Origin: Mongoliibacter ruber
GTDB taxonomy: Bacteria > Bacteroidota > Bacteroidia > Cytophagales > Cyclobacteriaceae
Direction of reading: 5' to 3'
NCBI RefSeq assembly: GCF_003003005.1
Contig: NZ_PVTR01000001.1
Location: 203,108-267,107, forward strand
Length of the DNA: 64,000 bases
The translations under genes were made by a program, and so were the position numbers. Below the pieces are notes generated by a model, which saw only the letters and a program-made list of their open reading frames with translations, was not told where the DNA came from and did not search any database. Numbering within the stretch: the first letter of the stretch is position 1; each line of letters begins with the position of its first letter. Positions 18,719 through 28,173 of this stretch are shown here, one piece after another.

Positions 18719-19371
18719 TGCTTAATTTTTTGAATCGCATTCAAAGAGTCAATAACCCTATTTTTCAACCCTTCAAAGTTTCCGGCCTCCATTTCTTTTG
18801 AATCAAAAAGTTGTGAACCCATTCCTACGCAAAAAACTCCTGAATCAAACCAAGCCTTCAAATTTTTATCATCAGGACTTACTCCACCAGTGGCCATCAA
18901 TTTGACATCTGGCAGAACGGATAGTACTGATTTGACAAAAGCGGGTCCAAGTACATTTCCGGGAAAAATTTTAACCAAGGCTGAACCTGTGGTAATAGCT
19001 TGATACACTTCTGAAATGGTGGCACATCCGGGAATGTAGGTGACACCGCGCTGAAAGCAATAATGTGCTACATCTGGAATCATGGCCGGTGAAATTATAA
19101 AATCAGCCCCTGCATAGAGGTAACGTTCCGCATCTTTTACTGTGAATATAGTGCCAATGCCAAAAATCAAATCCGGGTATTTTTCTGCGTACAACTTCAG
19201 TGATTTGAATACCTCGAATGAATTTGGAAGCCTGTTAGTATATTCAAAAACCCGAATGCCAGCTTCATAACAAGTATCGACTGTTTTTTTGGCAATTTCT
19301 AAGTCTTTATGTGTAAATAATGGGACCAAACCGGCTTTCCCGATTTCATCCAAGATTTTTTGTTCATTCAT
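18715..19371 (-). CDS. eda: 2-dehydro-3-deoxy-phosphogluconate (KDPG) aldolase
   Basis: Class I aldolase splitting KDPG to pyruvate and glyceraldehyde-3-phosphate, the last step of hexuronate breakdown. 218 residues with the family landmarks FGIGTIFTVKDAERYLYAGA, IPGCATISEVYQAI, the Schiff-base lysine in SALVKIFPGNVLGPAFVK, and LMATGGVSPDD. The first segment (GLVPLFTHKDLEIAKKTVDTCYEAG) fits. It lies 18 bp after kdgK. Confidence 0.94.
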   Translation of the reverse strand: MNEQKILDEIGKAGLVPLFTHKDLEIAKKTVDTCYEAGIRVFEYTNRLPNSFEVFKSLKLYAEKYPDLIFGIGTIFTVKDAERYLYAGADFIISPAMIPDVAHYCFQRGVTYIPGCATISEVYQAITTGSALVKIFPGNVLGPAFVKSVLSVLPDVKLMATGGVSPDDKNLKAWFDSGVFCVGMGSQLFDSKEMEAGNFEGLKNRVIDSLNAIQKIKQ

Positions 19372-19389
19372 AGTTTAATAGGTTTAATG

Positions 19390-20385
19390 TTATCTGAGCA
19401 ATTTCCCTACATTTTTGTCATGAACCAAATCCATGACTTCTTCGACTTTGACCAAATTGGCATCTCCGGGAATGCTATGTTTCAATACAGAAGAAGCTGT
19501 CGCAAACTCTAAAGCTTCCTGTTCTTCTAAATGTAAAAAACCGTAAATAAGTCCTGCAATGTAGGCGTCTCCCCCTCCCACCCGATCCACAATATGGGTG
19601 ATGTCATAGGTTTTGGAATTCAACACCTCGGAGCCATTCCATAGGATACCTTTGAGTTGATTATGTGAGGCTGAAATTGATTTTCTTTTTGTTTTGGTGA
19701 TGTATTTGATTTTTGGAAAATCCTTTTGTGCTTGATAGCAAGCATCTATCCAATCATTGGCCTGAATATCCATGCAATTTTCAAAGTCAGTATTGTCACC
19801 AACGATTACATCGCAGTACCTGATCAATTCAGGCATAATGTCCAAAGGACTTTTCCCATACTGCCAAAGGTTGCGTCGATAATTGATATCTCCACTGATT
19901 TTAATTCCTTTTTTATCGGCTATTTGTAGGGCTCTCAATAACATATCAGCTGCATTTTGCGAAATAGCTGGTGTGATGCCAGTCCAGTGAAACCAATCCA
20001 CCCCTTCAAATACAGTCTCCCAAGGAATATCTTTTCCATCAAAATTGGAGAAAGCAGAGTCAAAGCGGTCATAGATAATTCTAGAGGACCTTTGCATGGA
20101 TCCATTTTCTAAAAAATATAATCCCATCCGACCTTCATAATAATAGACAAAATCGGTATCAACCCGCATTTGTCGCAAATAGGCAGTTGCTTTTTTTCCA
20201 AGATCGTGATCAGGAAATGCAGTGACATGAGAAGTAGACATGCCAAATTGTGCAAGGGAGATCGCCACATTGGCCTCAGCTCCACCAAAAGTAACCTGAT
20301 AGCTGTCAGATTGAACAAAACGCTCATGTCCTGACGTGGTCAACCTCATCATTATTTCTCCTATGGTGGTAATTTTTTTGCTCAT
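19390..20385 (-). CDS. kdgK: 2-dehydro-3-deoxygluconate (KDG) kinase
   Basis: PfkB-family sugar kinase phosphorylating KDG to KDPG. 331 residues. N-terminal GEIMMRLTTSGHERFVQSD, glycine-rich FGGAEANVAISLAQFG near residue 31, and the PfkB C-terminal signature DRVGGGDAYIAGLIYGFL with the catalytic Asp. First gene of the operon that continues with eda and the TRAP transporter, divergent from altronate dehydratase. Confidence 0.94.
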   Translation of the reverse strand: MSKKITTIGEIMMRLTTSGHERFVQSDSYQVTFGGAEANVAISLAQFGMSTSHVTAFPDHDLGKKATAYLRQMRVDTDFVYYYEGRMGLYFLENGSMQRSSRIIYDRFDSAFSNFDGKDIPWETVFEGVDWFHWTGITPAISQNAADMLLRALQIADKKGIKISGDINYRRNLWQYGKSPLDIMPELIRYCDVIVGDNTDFENCMDIQANDWIDACYQAQKDFPKIKYITKTKRKSISASHNQLKGILWNGSEVLNSKTYDITHIVDRVGGGDAYIAGLIYGFLHLEEQEALEFATASSVLKHSIPGDANLVKVEEVMDLVHDKNVGKLLR

Positions 20386-20455
20386 CTTGATTTTTAATAT
20401 AAAACCTTAAATTAAAACCTTAAATTTTCATTTACTTGTTTTGGGACAAGCTTTA

Positions 20456-20469
20456 CGCAATCGTTTTCC
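20456..20469. promoter_or_regulatory. LacI-family-type operator in the uxaA/kdgK divergent region
   Basis: The 14-mer CGCAATCGTTTTCC matches the LacI-family half-site pattern CGnAAnCGnTTnCG at all but the last fixed base, with the central CG at 20462-20463. It lies between divergent kdgK and uxaA, upstream of a TTG start for uxaA. A tandem AAACCTTAAATT repeat lies beside it (about 20402-20426). The regulator gene is not in the window. Confidence 0.55.
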
Positions 20470-20494
20470 ACTTATTCAATCTGAAACTACAATT

Positions 20495-22138
20495 TTGAGA
20501 AAGACAATCAAAATCCACCCCGCTGACAATGTACTCGTGGCCTTGGTAAATCTAGAAAATGGCGAAACGATACATCATGAAGATAGCACTATTACTTTGA
20601 TACAAGAAGTGCCGGCTAAACATAAGTTTACAATACAACCTGTCAAACAAGGTGAGGAAATCATTATGTATGGCATTATTGTAGGAAAAGCCTTGGAAAA
20701 TCTTTCTAAAGGATCAGTGATTACCACCGAAAACATCAAACATGCCACCAATTCCTTTGGAAGAAAAACAGGCGTTTTTAACAGCATCAAACCTGATATT
20801 TCCAAGTTTGAAAAGCGAAAATTTCAAGGATTCCATAGAGATGATGGACAGGTAGGAACAGCAAATTATTGGTTGGTCATCCCTTTGGTGTTTTGTGAAA
20901 ATCGTAACGTAGAAATTATCAAACAGGCATTTTTAGAGGAACTTGGTTTTAGTAAGCCAAACCCATTTAAAAATTTGGTAAAACAAATGAAAAAAGCTTT
21001 GACTCTAGGTGGCCCCTCAGAAGTAGAAGCCCTTTCACTTGATGAGGCTAAGAATACGACAGAAAACCGTTTTTTTGAAAATATTGATGGCATCAAATTT
21101 CTAACCCATCAAGGTGGCTGCGGGGGTACCAGACAGGATTCTGAAATGCTTTGTTCGCTTTTGGCAGGTTATCTTAATAATCCCAACGTGGCAGGTGGTA
21201 CAGTCTTAAGCCTTGGATGTCAGAATGCTCAAATCTCCTTGCTTGAAGAAAAGTTAAAGGTAATAAATAAAAATTTCAGTAAGCCACTAATAGTCTTGGA
21301 ACAGCAGCAGGAAGGAACTGAAATAGCACTTTTGACCAAAGCAATAAAAGCTACTTTTGTTGGTATGGCAGAGGCAAATAGCCAAGAAAGAAAGCCAGCA
21401 CCTTTAAGTAAATTATGCATTGGACTGGAATGTGGAGGCTCAGACGGTTTCTCTGGCATTTCTGCAAACCCTTCTGTAGGCCATGCTTCTGATTTGATTG
21501 TAGCTTTGGGCGGGAAAACAATTTTATCCGAATTTCCAGAATTGTGTGGTGTTGAACAGGAATTGATCAACAGGTGCGTTGATGAAAACACAGCCGAAAA
21601 ATTCGCGCAACTTATGAAAGCCTATTCAGCTTCGGCTGCAGCTGTGGGTTCCGGCTTTGACATGAATCCCTCACCAGGAAACATTAAAGACGGATTGATC
21701 ACAGATGCCATTAAGTCTGCCGGTGCAGCCAAAAAAGGGGGAACTTCCCCAGTTTCAGATGTCTTGGACTACGGTGAATATGTGAATAAAGCTGGTCTTA
21801 ACCTGCTCTGTACGCCAGGAAACGATGTAGAAAGTACTACGGCAATGGCTGGCTCTGGAGCAAATGTGATTTTATTCACCACAGGCTTAGGCACACCGAC
21901 AGGAAATCCAATTGCTCCTGTAGTCAAGATTTCATCTAATACTACACTCTCTCAAAGGATGCCTGACATCATTGATTTCAATACAGGAGAGATTATCACC
22001 GGTGAAAAAACCATTGAAGAGATGGGAGAAGAATTGTTGGAAATGATCATTAAGGTTGCTTCAGGAGAAGTCGTCCCAAAAGCAGTAGCATTGGGTCAAG
22101 ATGATTTTATTCCTTGGAAAAGAGGTGTTTCCCTCTAG
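20495..22138 (+). CDS. uxaA: altronate dehydratase
   Basis: Iron-dependent dehydratase turning D-altronate into KDG, which the divergent kdgK and eda products then degrade. It has both parts of the family: an N-terminal SAF-like domain (about 1-90; HPADNVLVALVNLENGE) and a large C-terminal domain with QGGCGGTRQDSEML, LGCQNAQISLLEEKL, GLECGGSDGFSGISANP and GSGFDMNPSPGNIKDGL. I chose the TTG at 20495 because it gives the family N-terminus; the TTG at 20441 would place the operator inside the gene. uxaB and uxaC are not nearby. Confidence 0.93.
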   Translation: MRKTIKIHPADNVLVALVNLENGETIHHEDSTITLIQEVPAKHKFTIQPVKQGEEIIMYGIIVGKALENLSKGSVITTENIKHATNSFGRKTGVFNSIKPDISKFEKRKFQGFHRDDGQVGTANYWLVIPLVFCENRNVEIIKQAFLEELGFSKPNPFKNLVKQMKKALTLGGPSEVEALSLDEAKNTTENRFFENIDGIKFLTHQGGCGGTRQDSEMLCSLLAGYLNNPNVAGGTVLSLGCQNAQISLLEEKLKVINKNFSKPLIVLEQQQEGTEIALLTKAIKATFVGMAEANSQERKPAPLSKLCIGLECGGSDGFSGISANPSVGHASDLIVALGGKTILSEFPELCGVEQELINRCVDENTAEKFAQLMKAYSASAAAVGSGFDMNPSPGNIKDGLITDAIKSAGAAKKGGTSPVSDVLDYGEYVNKAGLNLLCTPGNDVESTTAMAGSGANVILFTTGLGTPTGNPIAPVVKISSNTTLSQRMPDIIDFNTGEIITGEKTIEEMGEELLEMIIKVASGEVVPKAVALGQDDFIPWKRGVSL

Positions 22139-22147
22139 TTTGATAGG

Positions 22148-22435
22148 TCAATTGCTCTCGACTACCAACATCTTCGAATTGGCTGCTTCATACCGGATAG
22201 CTTTCGCTTTGGAATACTCCGGTGAAGCCCACCAATTCTTAGCAGTTTCCACATCTGGAAATTCTAAAATAACGAGTCTTTCAGGATTCCAGTTACCTTC
22301 TAAAGACTCTGTTTTGACACCTCTGACTACAAAGCGGCCTCCATATAGTTGGATAGTGGCAAGTGTATGTTTTTTGTATTCTTCATACAATTCTGGATTG
22401 TGGATACTGACTTCCACCAATACTAGTGCAGGCAT
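22148..22435 (-). CDS. DUF1330 family protein
   Basis: 95-residue dimeric alpha/beta-barrel protein of the DUF1330 family: PALVLVEVSIHNPELYEEY, YGGRFVVRGVKTESLEG, ERLVILEFPDVETAKNWW and the terminal AANSKMLVVE strand. Function unknown. Convergent with uxaA, 9 bp away. Confidence 0.85.
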   Translation of the reverse strand: MPALVLVEVSIHNPELYEEYKKHTLATIQLYGGRFVVRGVKTESLEGNWNPERLVILEFPDVETAKNWWASPEYSKAKAIRYEAANSKMLVVESN

Positions 22436-22672
22436 GATTATGTATTTAAGATATTACTTTTAAACTCTGAATAGACAGCACTTCAAATTTGTGATTATTA
22501 AAATGGAAAAAAAAGATATAATTCAAATTGGGTTGATAAATTTTAGAAGAGGTTAAGGAGATTGAAAGGTGAGATAATCGAATTCATTGATTATCAAAGC
22601 CACAACAGGATTATAGAAAATTGAACCAATCTAAAAAGTCATAAATTCATCAATTTGCCTTTACTTTGCAAA

Positions 22673-23131
22673 ATGGAAACGCAATCAGACATCAAGGAAA
22701 AACTTCTTCAGGCAGCAAAATCTTTGCTGAAAGAGCAAATAGTAAGTTTAGAAAGAGAACTTAAAGAACTTCAACATTCCTCAGAGGCAGAGGAAAAAAG
22801 CTCAGCAGGTGACAAATTTGAAACCCATCAAGAAATGCTCAATCAAAACAGGTCCATACTTGAAAAGAGGAAAATCAGTTCTAAAGCCATGCTGAATCAA
22901 TTGAATGCAGTTCCTGTGAAAGAAACCAAAACTGTAGAGGAAGGCAGTTTACTTAAAGTTCCAATGGGAAATATTTGGGTATCTGTTCCATTTGGCAAGC
23001 TAGATGTGGAAGGAGTAGCTTACCAGTTGGTTTCTCCTGATTCTCCATTGATACAGGCTATTTGGGGGCAAACCGAAGGAAGCACAGCAAATTTTAGGGA
23101 CAAAAGCTTTACGATCGAAACTTTAATTTAG
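22673..23131 (+). CDS. GreA/GreB-like coiled-coil protein
   Basis: 152 residues. The first 80 form a charged coiled coil (QIVSLERELKELQHSSEAEE) with the SSAGDKFETHQEMLNQNRS segment typical of a Bacteroidota family related to the Gre transcript-cleavage factors. The remainder resembles a small Gre C-terminal domain (VPMGNIWVSVPFGKLDVEG, then VSPDSPLIQAIWGQTEGS). The acidic tip of real GreA is not obvious, so true elongation-factor activity is uncertain. The ATG at 22673 was chosen over an upstream start at 22655. Confidence 0.65.
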   Translation: METQSDIKEKLLQAAKSLLKEQIVSLERELKELQHSSEAEEKSSAGDKFETHQEMLNQNRSILEKRKISSKAMLNQLNAVPVKETKTVEEGSLLKVPMGNIWVSVPFGKLDVEGVAYQLVSPDSPLIQAIWGQTEGSTANFRDKSFTIETLI

Positions 23132-23235
23132 ATAGTTTGGTCAATTTCTTTATGATTTATATACTAAAAAGGATAAAATCCATGTCTTTCAATTTAGTAT
23201 AAAAAACTGATTTAAAGTACTTTAAATAAACTTAC

Positions 23236-23997
23236 TTAAAGTTTAAAATTTGTGTTGACAATCAATCCACGGTTGTACTGAAGTATTTGTTTTCCGTCTA
23301 CCAAACGACTAAACAGCAAGGTCTGAGACAGGTATCCCGCTTCAATTCTCAAGTTTCTTTGAAGATCTATTCCGGCAAGAAACCCAAACCTATTTTGATC
23401 AAAAATATTCTGTCCTATATTTTTTCCAAAACCAATCATGATCTCATCATAAGCAGCAAAATATGGTACTACAGTTGCTGTGCTGAGTTTTTCAAGAGGA
23501 TATTCTAACCTTGCCATGTACCTTATTCTATTCAAAAAAATGAAACTATCGGCTTTAGACTTCATTGGATCCATGTATTGGCCTAGCCACCTTTGTTCCA
23601 ACATAAATCTATGGCTGATGATAAACTGATCGATTGGATTTGAAATTTGAAGCATTTGAAAAGTCCTGTATTCAGGAAACAACTTAGCGGCTGCCTGAAG
23701 AGGAACTTTTCCGTAAGGGTAAGTATCAGCATACGCTGCACCTATTCTAAAGACTACTAGATCGTTAACCTTGTAATTGACCCCAAATCTATACAGGTTT
23801 TGCTGAGGCTCTGCCAAAAATTCAGATCTTCTCCATTGAAACTCTCCGTGAGTACTCCAGTGCTCCGAAACCTTATGATTAATCGTAAAGGCATTCCAGC
23901 TGATGGTATTGTAATCAGCAATTCTCAGATCTTGCCCAGAAAGGATAAACGGATAAAGAAAGATAAGCAGGAAGAAATAGGATGAAGTGATTTTCAT
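23236..23997 (-). CDS. DUF2490 family outer-membrane protein
   Basis: 253 residues with a signal peptide (ending near FILSGQ) and barrel-like strands; STHGEFQWRRSEFL and FIISHRFMLEQRWLGQ are typical of DUF2490 proteins. It is paralogous in type to the gene at 14.6 kb. It lies 85 bp after pncA and may be the last gene of the NAD-salvage operon or separate. The ATG at 23997 gives the best signal peptide. Confidence 0.75.
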   Translation of the reverse strand: MKITSSYFFLLIFLYPFILSGQDLRIADYNTISWNAFTINHKVSEHWSTHGEFQWRRSEFLAEPQQNLYRFGVNYKVNDLVVFRIGAAYADTYPYGKVPLQAAAKLFPEYRTFQMLQISNPIDQFIISHRFMLEQRWLGQYMDPMKSKADSFIFLNRIRYMARLEYPLEKLSTATVVPYFAAYDEIMIGFGKNIGQNIFDQNRFGFLAGIDLQRNLRIEAGYLSQTLLFSRLVDGKQILQYNRGLIVNTNFKL

Positions 23998-24082
23998 ATG
24001 TTGCGCTGAAACCAATTAAATACACTTCAAAATTACCTATTTGGCTTTGATAGTTTTGTAGCCGAAGTTACAAAGCAAAAAT

Positions 24083-24694
24083 TTAAATCGAAGAAGAATC
24101 CAGCAAGATGGCGCCGTGATCTTCCATTTCCTCCAATGCTTTCTCGAAGTCATCTTCTTGAAGATTGACTGCCTTTGTGGCATCAGTAATAAGGTATGTC
24201 GTAAAGCCTTCATCTATACCGTCAATAACTGTGAACTTGACGCAATAGTCTGCAGCTAATCCACATACATAGAGCTCTCTTACTCCTTCTGACTTGAGAA
24301 AATCACTCAACCCTGTGTCACCATTTTTATTATTGTCAAAAAAACCACTATAGGAGTCTACGAGTGGGTTTGTACCCTTTTGAAATATCCTGATCCACTT
24401 TTCCTTATCCAAGTCTTGATGAAACTCCGCACCCTGACTCTCCTGAACACAGTGTACAGGCCAAAGGATTTGCTTTACACCATTCAATTGTACAAATCCA
24501 CCTATTTCGTGTCCCCCGTGGTTAGCAGCAAAACTTCCATGGTTTTCAGGATGCCAATCCTGCGTGGCTACAATAAATGAGAATTTTTTTTGAAGTTTAT
24601 TGATTATTGGAATAATTAGATCTCCATCTTTTACTGGAAGTGCTCCTCCGGGAAGAAAGTCATTTTGTACATCGACTATTAACAGTGCTTTCAT
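24083..24694 (-). CDS. pncA: nicotinamidase
   Basis: Hydrolyses nicotinamide to nicotinate. 203 residues with the catalytic Asp in LLIVDVQNDFLPGGAL (D8), metal-site residues in TQDWHPENHGSFAANH, WPVHCVQ, the catalytic Lys region in RIFQKGTNP and the nucleophile Cys in VCGLAADYCVK near residue 147. It follows prs by 15 bp in the operon pncB-prs-pncA, so its product feeds the neighbouring PncB. Confidence 0.95.
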   Translation of the reverse strand: MKALLIVDVQNDFLPGGALPVKDGDLIIPIINKLQKKFSFIVATQDWHPENHGSFAANHGGHEIGGFVQLNGVKQILWPVHCVQESQGAEFHQDLDKEKWIRIFQKGTNPLVDSYSGFFDNNKNGDTGLSDFLKSEGVRELYVCGLAADYCVKFTVIDGIDEGFTTYLITDATKAVNLQEDDFEKALEEMEDHGAILLDSSSI

Positions 24695-24709
24695 AACAAT
24701 TTAGAATTT

Positions 24710-25630
24710 TTACTTACTGATTTCATGAATGATTAAAGGAGCAATACTCTTTGTTTGCAGAAAATCGGAATTCAATTTGATGCTGTTTGGATGTGTATTG
24801 GTAGAGACTACCTTTTTGATTACTCCCGATAATTGAATCTTGTTCAAAGCATCGTTCGAAAACAGACCATGGGTAGTAATGGTGTAGATATTTTTAGCTC
24901 CTGCATTTTTGTAGGCTTTGGCTGCATTGATAAGTGAACCTCCAGTACGTACCATATCATCGTAAATAACAACATCCTTTCCCTCTACATCTGCAGAAAT
25001 ACTTGTAACTTCAGTTTTATCACCTGACACCCTTCTTTTGAACACAAAAGCAGCATTTACTCCCATTTCATTGGCTAAAGATTCAACCCATTTTGCTCTT
25101 CCTGCATCTGTACAGGCCATCACGAAGCCATCATCGGCCAAATTCCGGGCAGCTTCAATAATTATTGGTTTACAGTAGACATGATTGATCAATGCTTGCC
25201 CTTCAAAATAATGAGGTATGCCTTCAGAATGTAAGTCAAAAAATGTGAAGTAATTTCCCAAGCTGGTTCGGGGAAGTGATGAAAACATGACAGCCCTAGA
25301 TTTGGCAGTCACAACTTCGCCTTCTTTCACCGCACGCTCCATTGTAGAGTATCCGAAATAGGGAAAGAAGAGCTGAATAGATCTTGCTCCATATTTGATC
25401 AATGCGTAAGCCAAGTCATATATTTCCAAAGTATCACTGTCCGAGATAGTGCCACCAATAAGGACTACATCTCTGCCATTGACTGCTGTCAGAATTCGCT
25501 GGTAACGTTCACCATCCGGAAACAAACGAACTTCTATTTCCCCCCTCTCAAAACTTCCCAATTCAATTACTTCATCTAGCAAATATTGATAGTCAGGTGT
25601 GCTGAAAATTATCTTTTTATTACTCATCAT
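24710..25630 (-). CDS. prs: ribose-phosphate pyrophosphokinase, divergent type
   Basis: Makes PRPP from ribose-5-phosphate and ATP. 306 residues with both PRTase-fold halves: RLFPDGERYQRI and LFFPYFGYSTMERAVKEGE (the flexible-loop region), and the PRPP-binding VVIYDDMVRTGGSLINAA near residue 215. It departs from housekeeping Prs: FTFFDLHSEGIPHYFEG replaces the usual DLHAxQIQGFF and CTDAGRAKWVESLA replaces the DxGGxxRA loop. The start overlaps the pncB stop by 11 bp, so PRPP is likely made next to its user. Confidence 0.9.
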   Translation of the reverse strand: MMSNKKIIFSTPDYQYLLDEVIELGSFERGEIEVRLFPDGERYQRILTAVNGRDVVLIGGTISDSDTLEIYDLAYALIKYGARSIQLFFPYFGYSTMERAVKEGEVVTAKSRAVMFSSLPRTSLGNYFTFFDLHSEGIPHYFEGQALINHVYCKPIIIEAARNLADDGFVMACTDAGRAKWVESLANEMGVNAAFVFKRRVSGDKTEVTSISADVEGKDVVIYDDMVRTGGSLINAAKAYKNAGAKNIYTITTHGLFSNDALNKIQLSGVIKKVVSTNTHPNSIKLNSDFLQTKSIAPLIIHEISK

Positions 25631-27098
25631 AGTTTTTCATCTTCAATACCAAATCCGTTCTGAGGTTATACAATCCCTCCTCCAGTCCCACAGGATAGAT
25701 GTGGGGATTGACCAGTCTTTTATGTGCCTTGTCGAAAAGCTCCAAATTCCTTTTTGCATTTTCTCGGATTTGGTGGATATCAGGTCTTAAATAGACTTTT
25801 TTTCCTTTTTCAAAAATCGGCTTGAGTAAGTTATCCTTTTCAAGTCCATTTATATTTATTTTCTTCCTCTTGGTGGGATCATTCGGGTCAATAATTACAT
25901 AATTGTTTTTTTCGACAGGATTTCCTGTAAGGTAAATCATGTCTGCCAGTGCTTTCCCGCTTTTTACAAACCTTACCACATCATGGTCACCTGGAATATT
26001 GATCTTAATTGATTGTTGAGACACCTTTACTTTAGGTTCCCATTCTCCGGAAGACTTTCTAATAGCCGCTAATTTATACACTGCCCCTAATGCCGGTTGG
26101 TCATATGCAGTTACCAGTTTGGTTCCCACACCCCATATGTCAATACGTGCATCTTGAATTTTCAAAGAAGTGATAATCTGTTCATCCAAATCGTTTGATG
26201 CTACAATCTGTGCTTTTGGAAAACCACCCTCATCCAACATGTCACGGGCTATTGTACTATAATAAGCCAAATCACCAGAGTCTATCCTTATACCAACCAT
26301 CTCTTTTCCTTTTTCTCTGAGAGACTTACCGACTTCAATGGCATTTTTCACTCCGTTGATCGTATCGTAAGTGTCTACCAAGAACACGCATTTGTCTGGA
26401 AAAGCATCGGCATAGGCATGAAAGGCCTCAAGCTCGCTGTCAAATGACATGATCCAACTATGCGCATGAGTACCAGAAACCGGGATGTCAAATAGTTTCC
26501 CTGCCATGACGTTGCTGGTGGCCGAGCAGCCTCCAATATAGGAAGCCCGACTTGCTGCCAATGCCCCATCAATACCCTGAGCCCTTCTCAGTCCAAACTC
26601 AAGCACAGATTGCCCTTTGGCAGCTTCGGTAATGCGGGAAGCTTTGGTTGCAATCAATGTCTGAAAGTTGATGATGTTGAGCAATGGGGTTTCCAATAAT
26701 TGACATTGAATAAGTGGTCCTTTTACCTTGACGATTGGAATATTAGGAAATACAACTGTCCCTTCCTCTACAGCTTCTATATCACAGGAAAAATCAAGGT
26801 TTCTCAAGTACTCGATAAACTCTTTTTGAAAGGTCGGTGAGCCATCGCTGTTTTGCATTTCCTCAAGGTATTCCAGATCAGCTTCATCAAATCTGAAATT
26901 CCTGCAATAGTCTATAATGTAATCCAAACCTGCTGCAATGGTATAACCTCCCTGGAATGGATTTTTTCGGAAGAATAAATTGAAAACGGCCTCTTGTTCT
27001 GCTTTTCCGGATTTCCAATAGGCATAGGCCATGGTTAATTGGTAGAAATCAGTTAAAAGTGCGAGCGAACTCTGGTATAAGTCTTTGGTAATTTTCAT
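25620..27098 (-). CDS. pncB: nicotinate phosphoribosyltransferase
   Basis: Joins nicotinate and PRPP to nicotinate mononucleotide with ATP hydrolysis. 492 residues with LLTDFYQLTMAYAYWKSG, FNLFFRKNPFQGGYTIAAG, LEFGLRRAQGIDGALAASRA, the GTHAHSWIMSFDSELEAF segment with the phosphorylated-His region, and RIDSGDLAYYS. The ATG at 27098 was chosen because residues before it are unlike the family. First gene of the NAD-salvage operon. Confidence 0.95.
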   Translation of the reverse strand: MKITKDLYQSSLALLTDFYQLTMAYAYWKSGKAEQEAVFNLFFRKNPFQGGYTIAAGLDYIIDYCRNFRFDEADLEYLEEMQNSDGSPTFQKEFIEYLRNLDFSCDIEAVEEGTVVFPNIPIVKVKGPLIQCQLLETPLLNIINFQTLIATKASRITEAAKGQSVLEFGLRRAQGIDGALAASRASYIGGCSATSNVMAGKLFDIPVSGTHAHSWIMSFDSELEAFHAYADAFPDKCVFLVDTYDTINGVKNAIEVGKSLREKGKEMVGIRIDSGDLAYYSTIARDMLDEGGFPKAQIVASNDLDEQIITSLKIQDARIDIWGVGTKLVTAYDQPALGAVYKLAAIRKSSGEWEPKVKVSQQSIKINIPGDHDVVRFVKSGKALADMIYLTGNPVEKNNYVIIDPNDPTKRKKININGLEKDNLLKPIFEKGKKVYLRPDIHQIRENAKRNLELFDKAHKRLVNPHIYPVGLEEGLYNLRTDLVLKMKNYDE

Positions 27099-27196
27099 GA
27101 ATGTATCAATAAAACTCAAAAATAAGCTTTTGCAATTATAATCATGATCATTTTAAACCTTGATTTAAACCATCAAAAAAAGAAACATACTTGAAT

Positions 27197-28021
27197 TTAT
27201 TTTCTGATATTAAATATAACGCCAGCCAGCACAAACGACATTCCCAAATATGTCATTATATTATATGTTTCTCCGAAAATCAAAAATCCAAAAGAAAGTG
27301 CATAAATGATACTCAAATAGCTGAGACTTGAAATCTTAGCAACATTGGCATTCTGATAGGCAAGGGTCAGGAAGTATTGTGCAAACTGAGTCAAAATACC
27401 GACAGCAAGCAAAATTAACCAATCCCATCCACTAGGTTGGACCCAAACAAGAGAACTTACTATCGTGGCAATGGGTAAGGTGATCATTGGGAAATAAATC
27501 ATGATAACCAGTGGGTGCTCTGAGGTATTGAGTTTTCTTATAATATTATAGGCCAAACCCATTGCAAGAGAAGCTACCAAGGCTATAGAAAGGTCAATGA
27601 CAGAAATTCTGGGATCAAAACCTTCAATGATCAGTACACCGATGAATGATATTCCAAAATAAAAAAACTGTTTCGCCCTGACTTTTTCTTTTACGATGAA
27701 AATACCCATGATTGCTGTAAATACAGGGGCCAGGTAATTGAGTGTCACAGCACTGGCCAAAGGGATGCGCTGTAGGGTATAAAAAAAGGCAATGAGCCCT
27801 ATTGAACCTACTATTCCCCGCAAAACCAACAACTTTTTATTGTGGCCCAGCACAGCTACTTTTTTCTGTTTGAGAAGTAAAAAAGTGAAAACAAGACTAA
27901 ATGCCGACCTAAAGAGGATGATTTCAATAGCGGGGATATGCGACACCAGCTTGACTGCAACATTCATCAAAGAAAATAAAAATCCTGCCAACAGCATATG
28001 TTGGACGCTCTTATTGATCAA
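27197..28021 (-). CDS. EamA/DMT-superfamily transporter
   Basis: Ten-helix drug/metabolite transporter family protein with two EamA repeats (about residues 8-135 and 148-272). Signatures: FLFSLMNVAVKLV, FRSAFSLVFTFLLLK, PLASAVTLNYLAPVFTAIMG and, in repeat two, QFAQYFLTLAYQNANVA. The frame opens with a TTG at 28021 that matches the family length; an ATG at 27997 is the alternative. The substrate is unknown. Confidence 0.9.
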   Translation of the reverse strand: MINKSVQHMLLAGFLFSLMNVAVKLVSHIPAIEIILFRSAFSLVFTFLLLKQKKVAVLGHNKKLLVLRGIVGSIGLIAFFYTLQRIPLASAVTLNYLAPVFTAIMGIFIVKEKVRAKQFFYFGISFIGVLIIEGFDPRISVIDLSIALVASLAMGLAYNIIRKLNTSEHPLVIMIYFPMITLPIATIVSSLVWVQPSGWDWLILLAVGILTQFAQYFLTLAYQNANVAKISSLSYLSIIYALSFGFLIFGETYNIMTYLGMSFVLAGVIFNIRK

Positions 28022-28173
28022 AATTGTCTGTATTTTTTTGTTCTAATGAGTAATGGATTTTTAGCATTAAGGGTTCAATTCAAATGCTCATTTTTTTGCC
28101 TATTCGAACTTTAATCGATCTAAATGCTTTAGTATTCATTATAATTATTTAAAAATGCTGAAATTATAACTAT

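Noticed and set aside
20441..20494. Extended N-terminus of altronate dehydratase
   Set aside because: Residues are unlike the family and would place the LacI-type operator inside the coding region.
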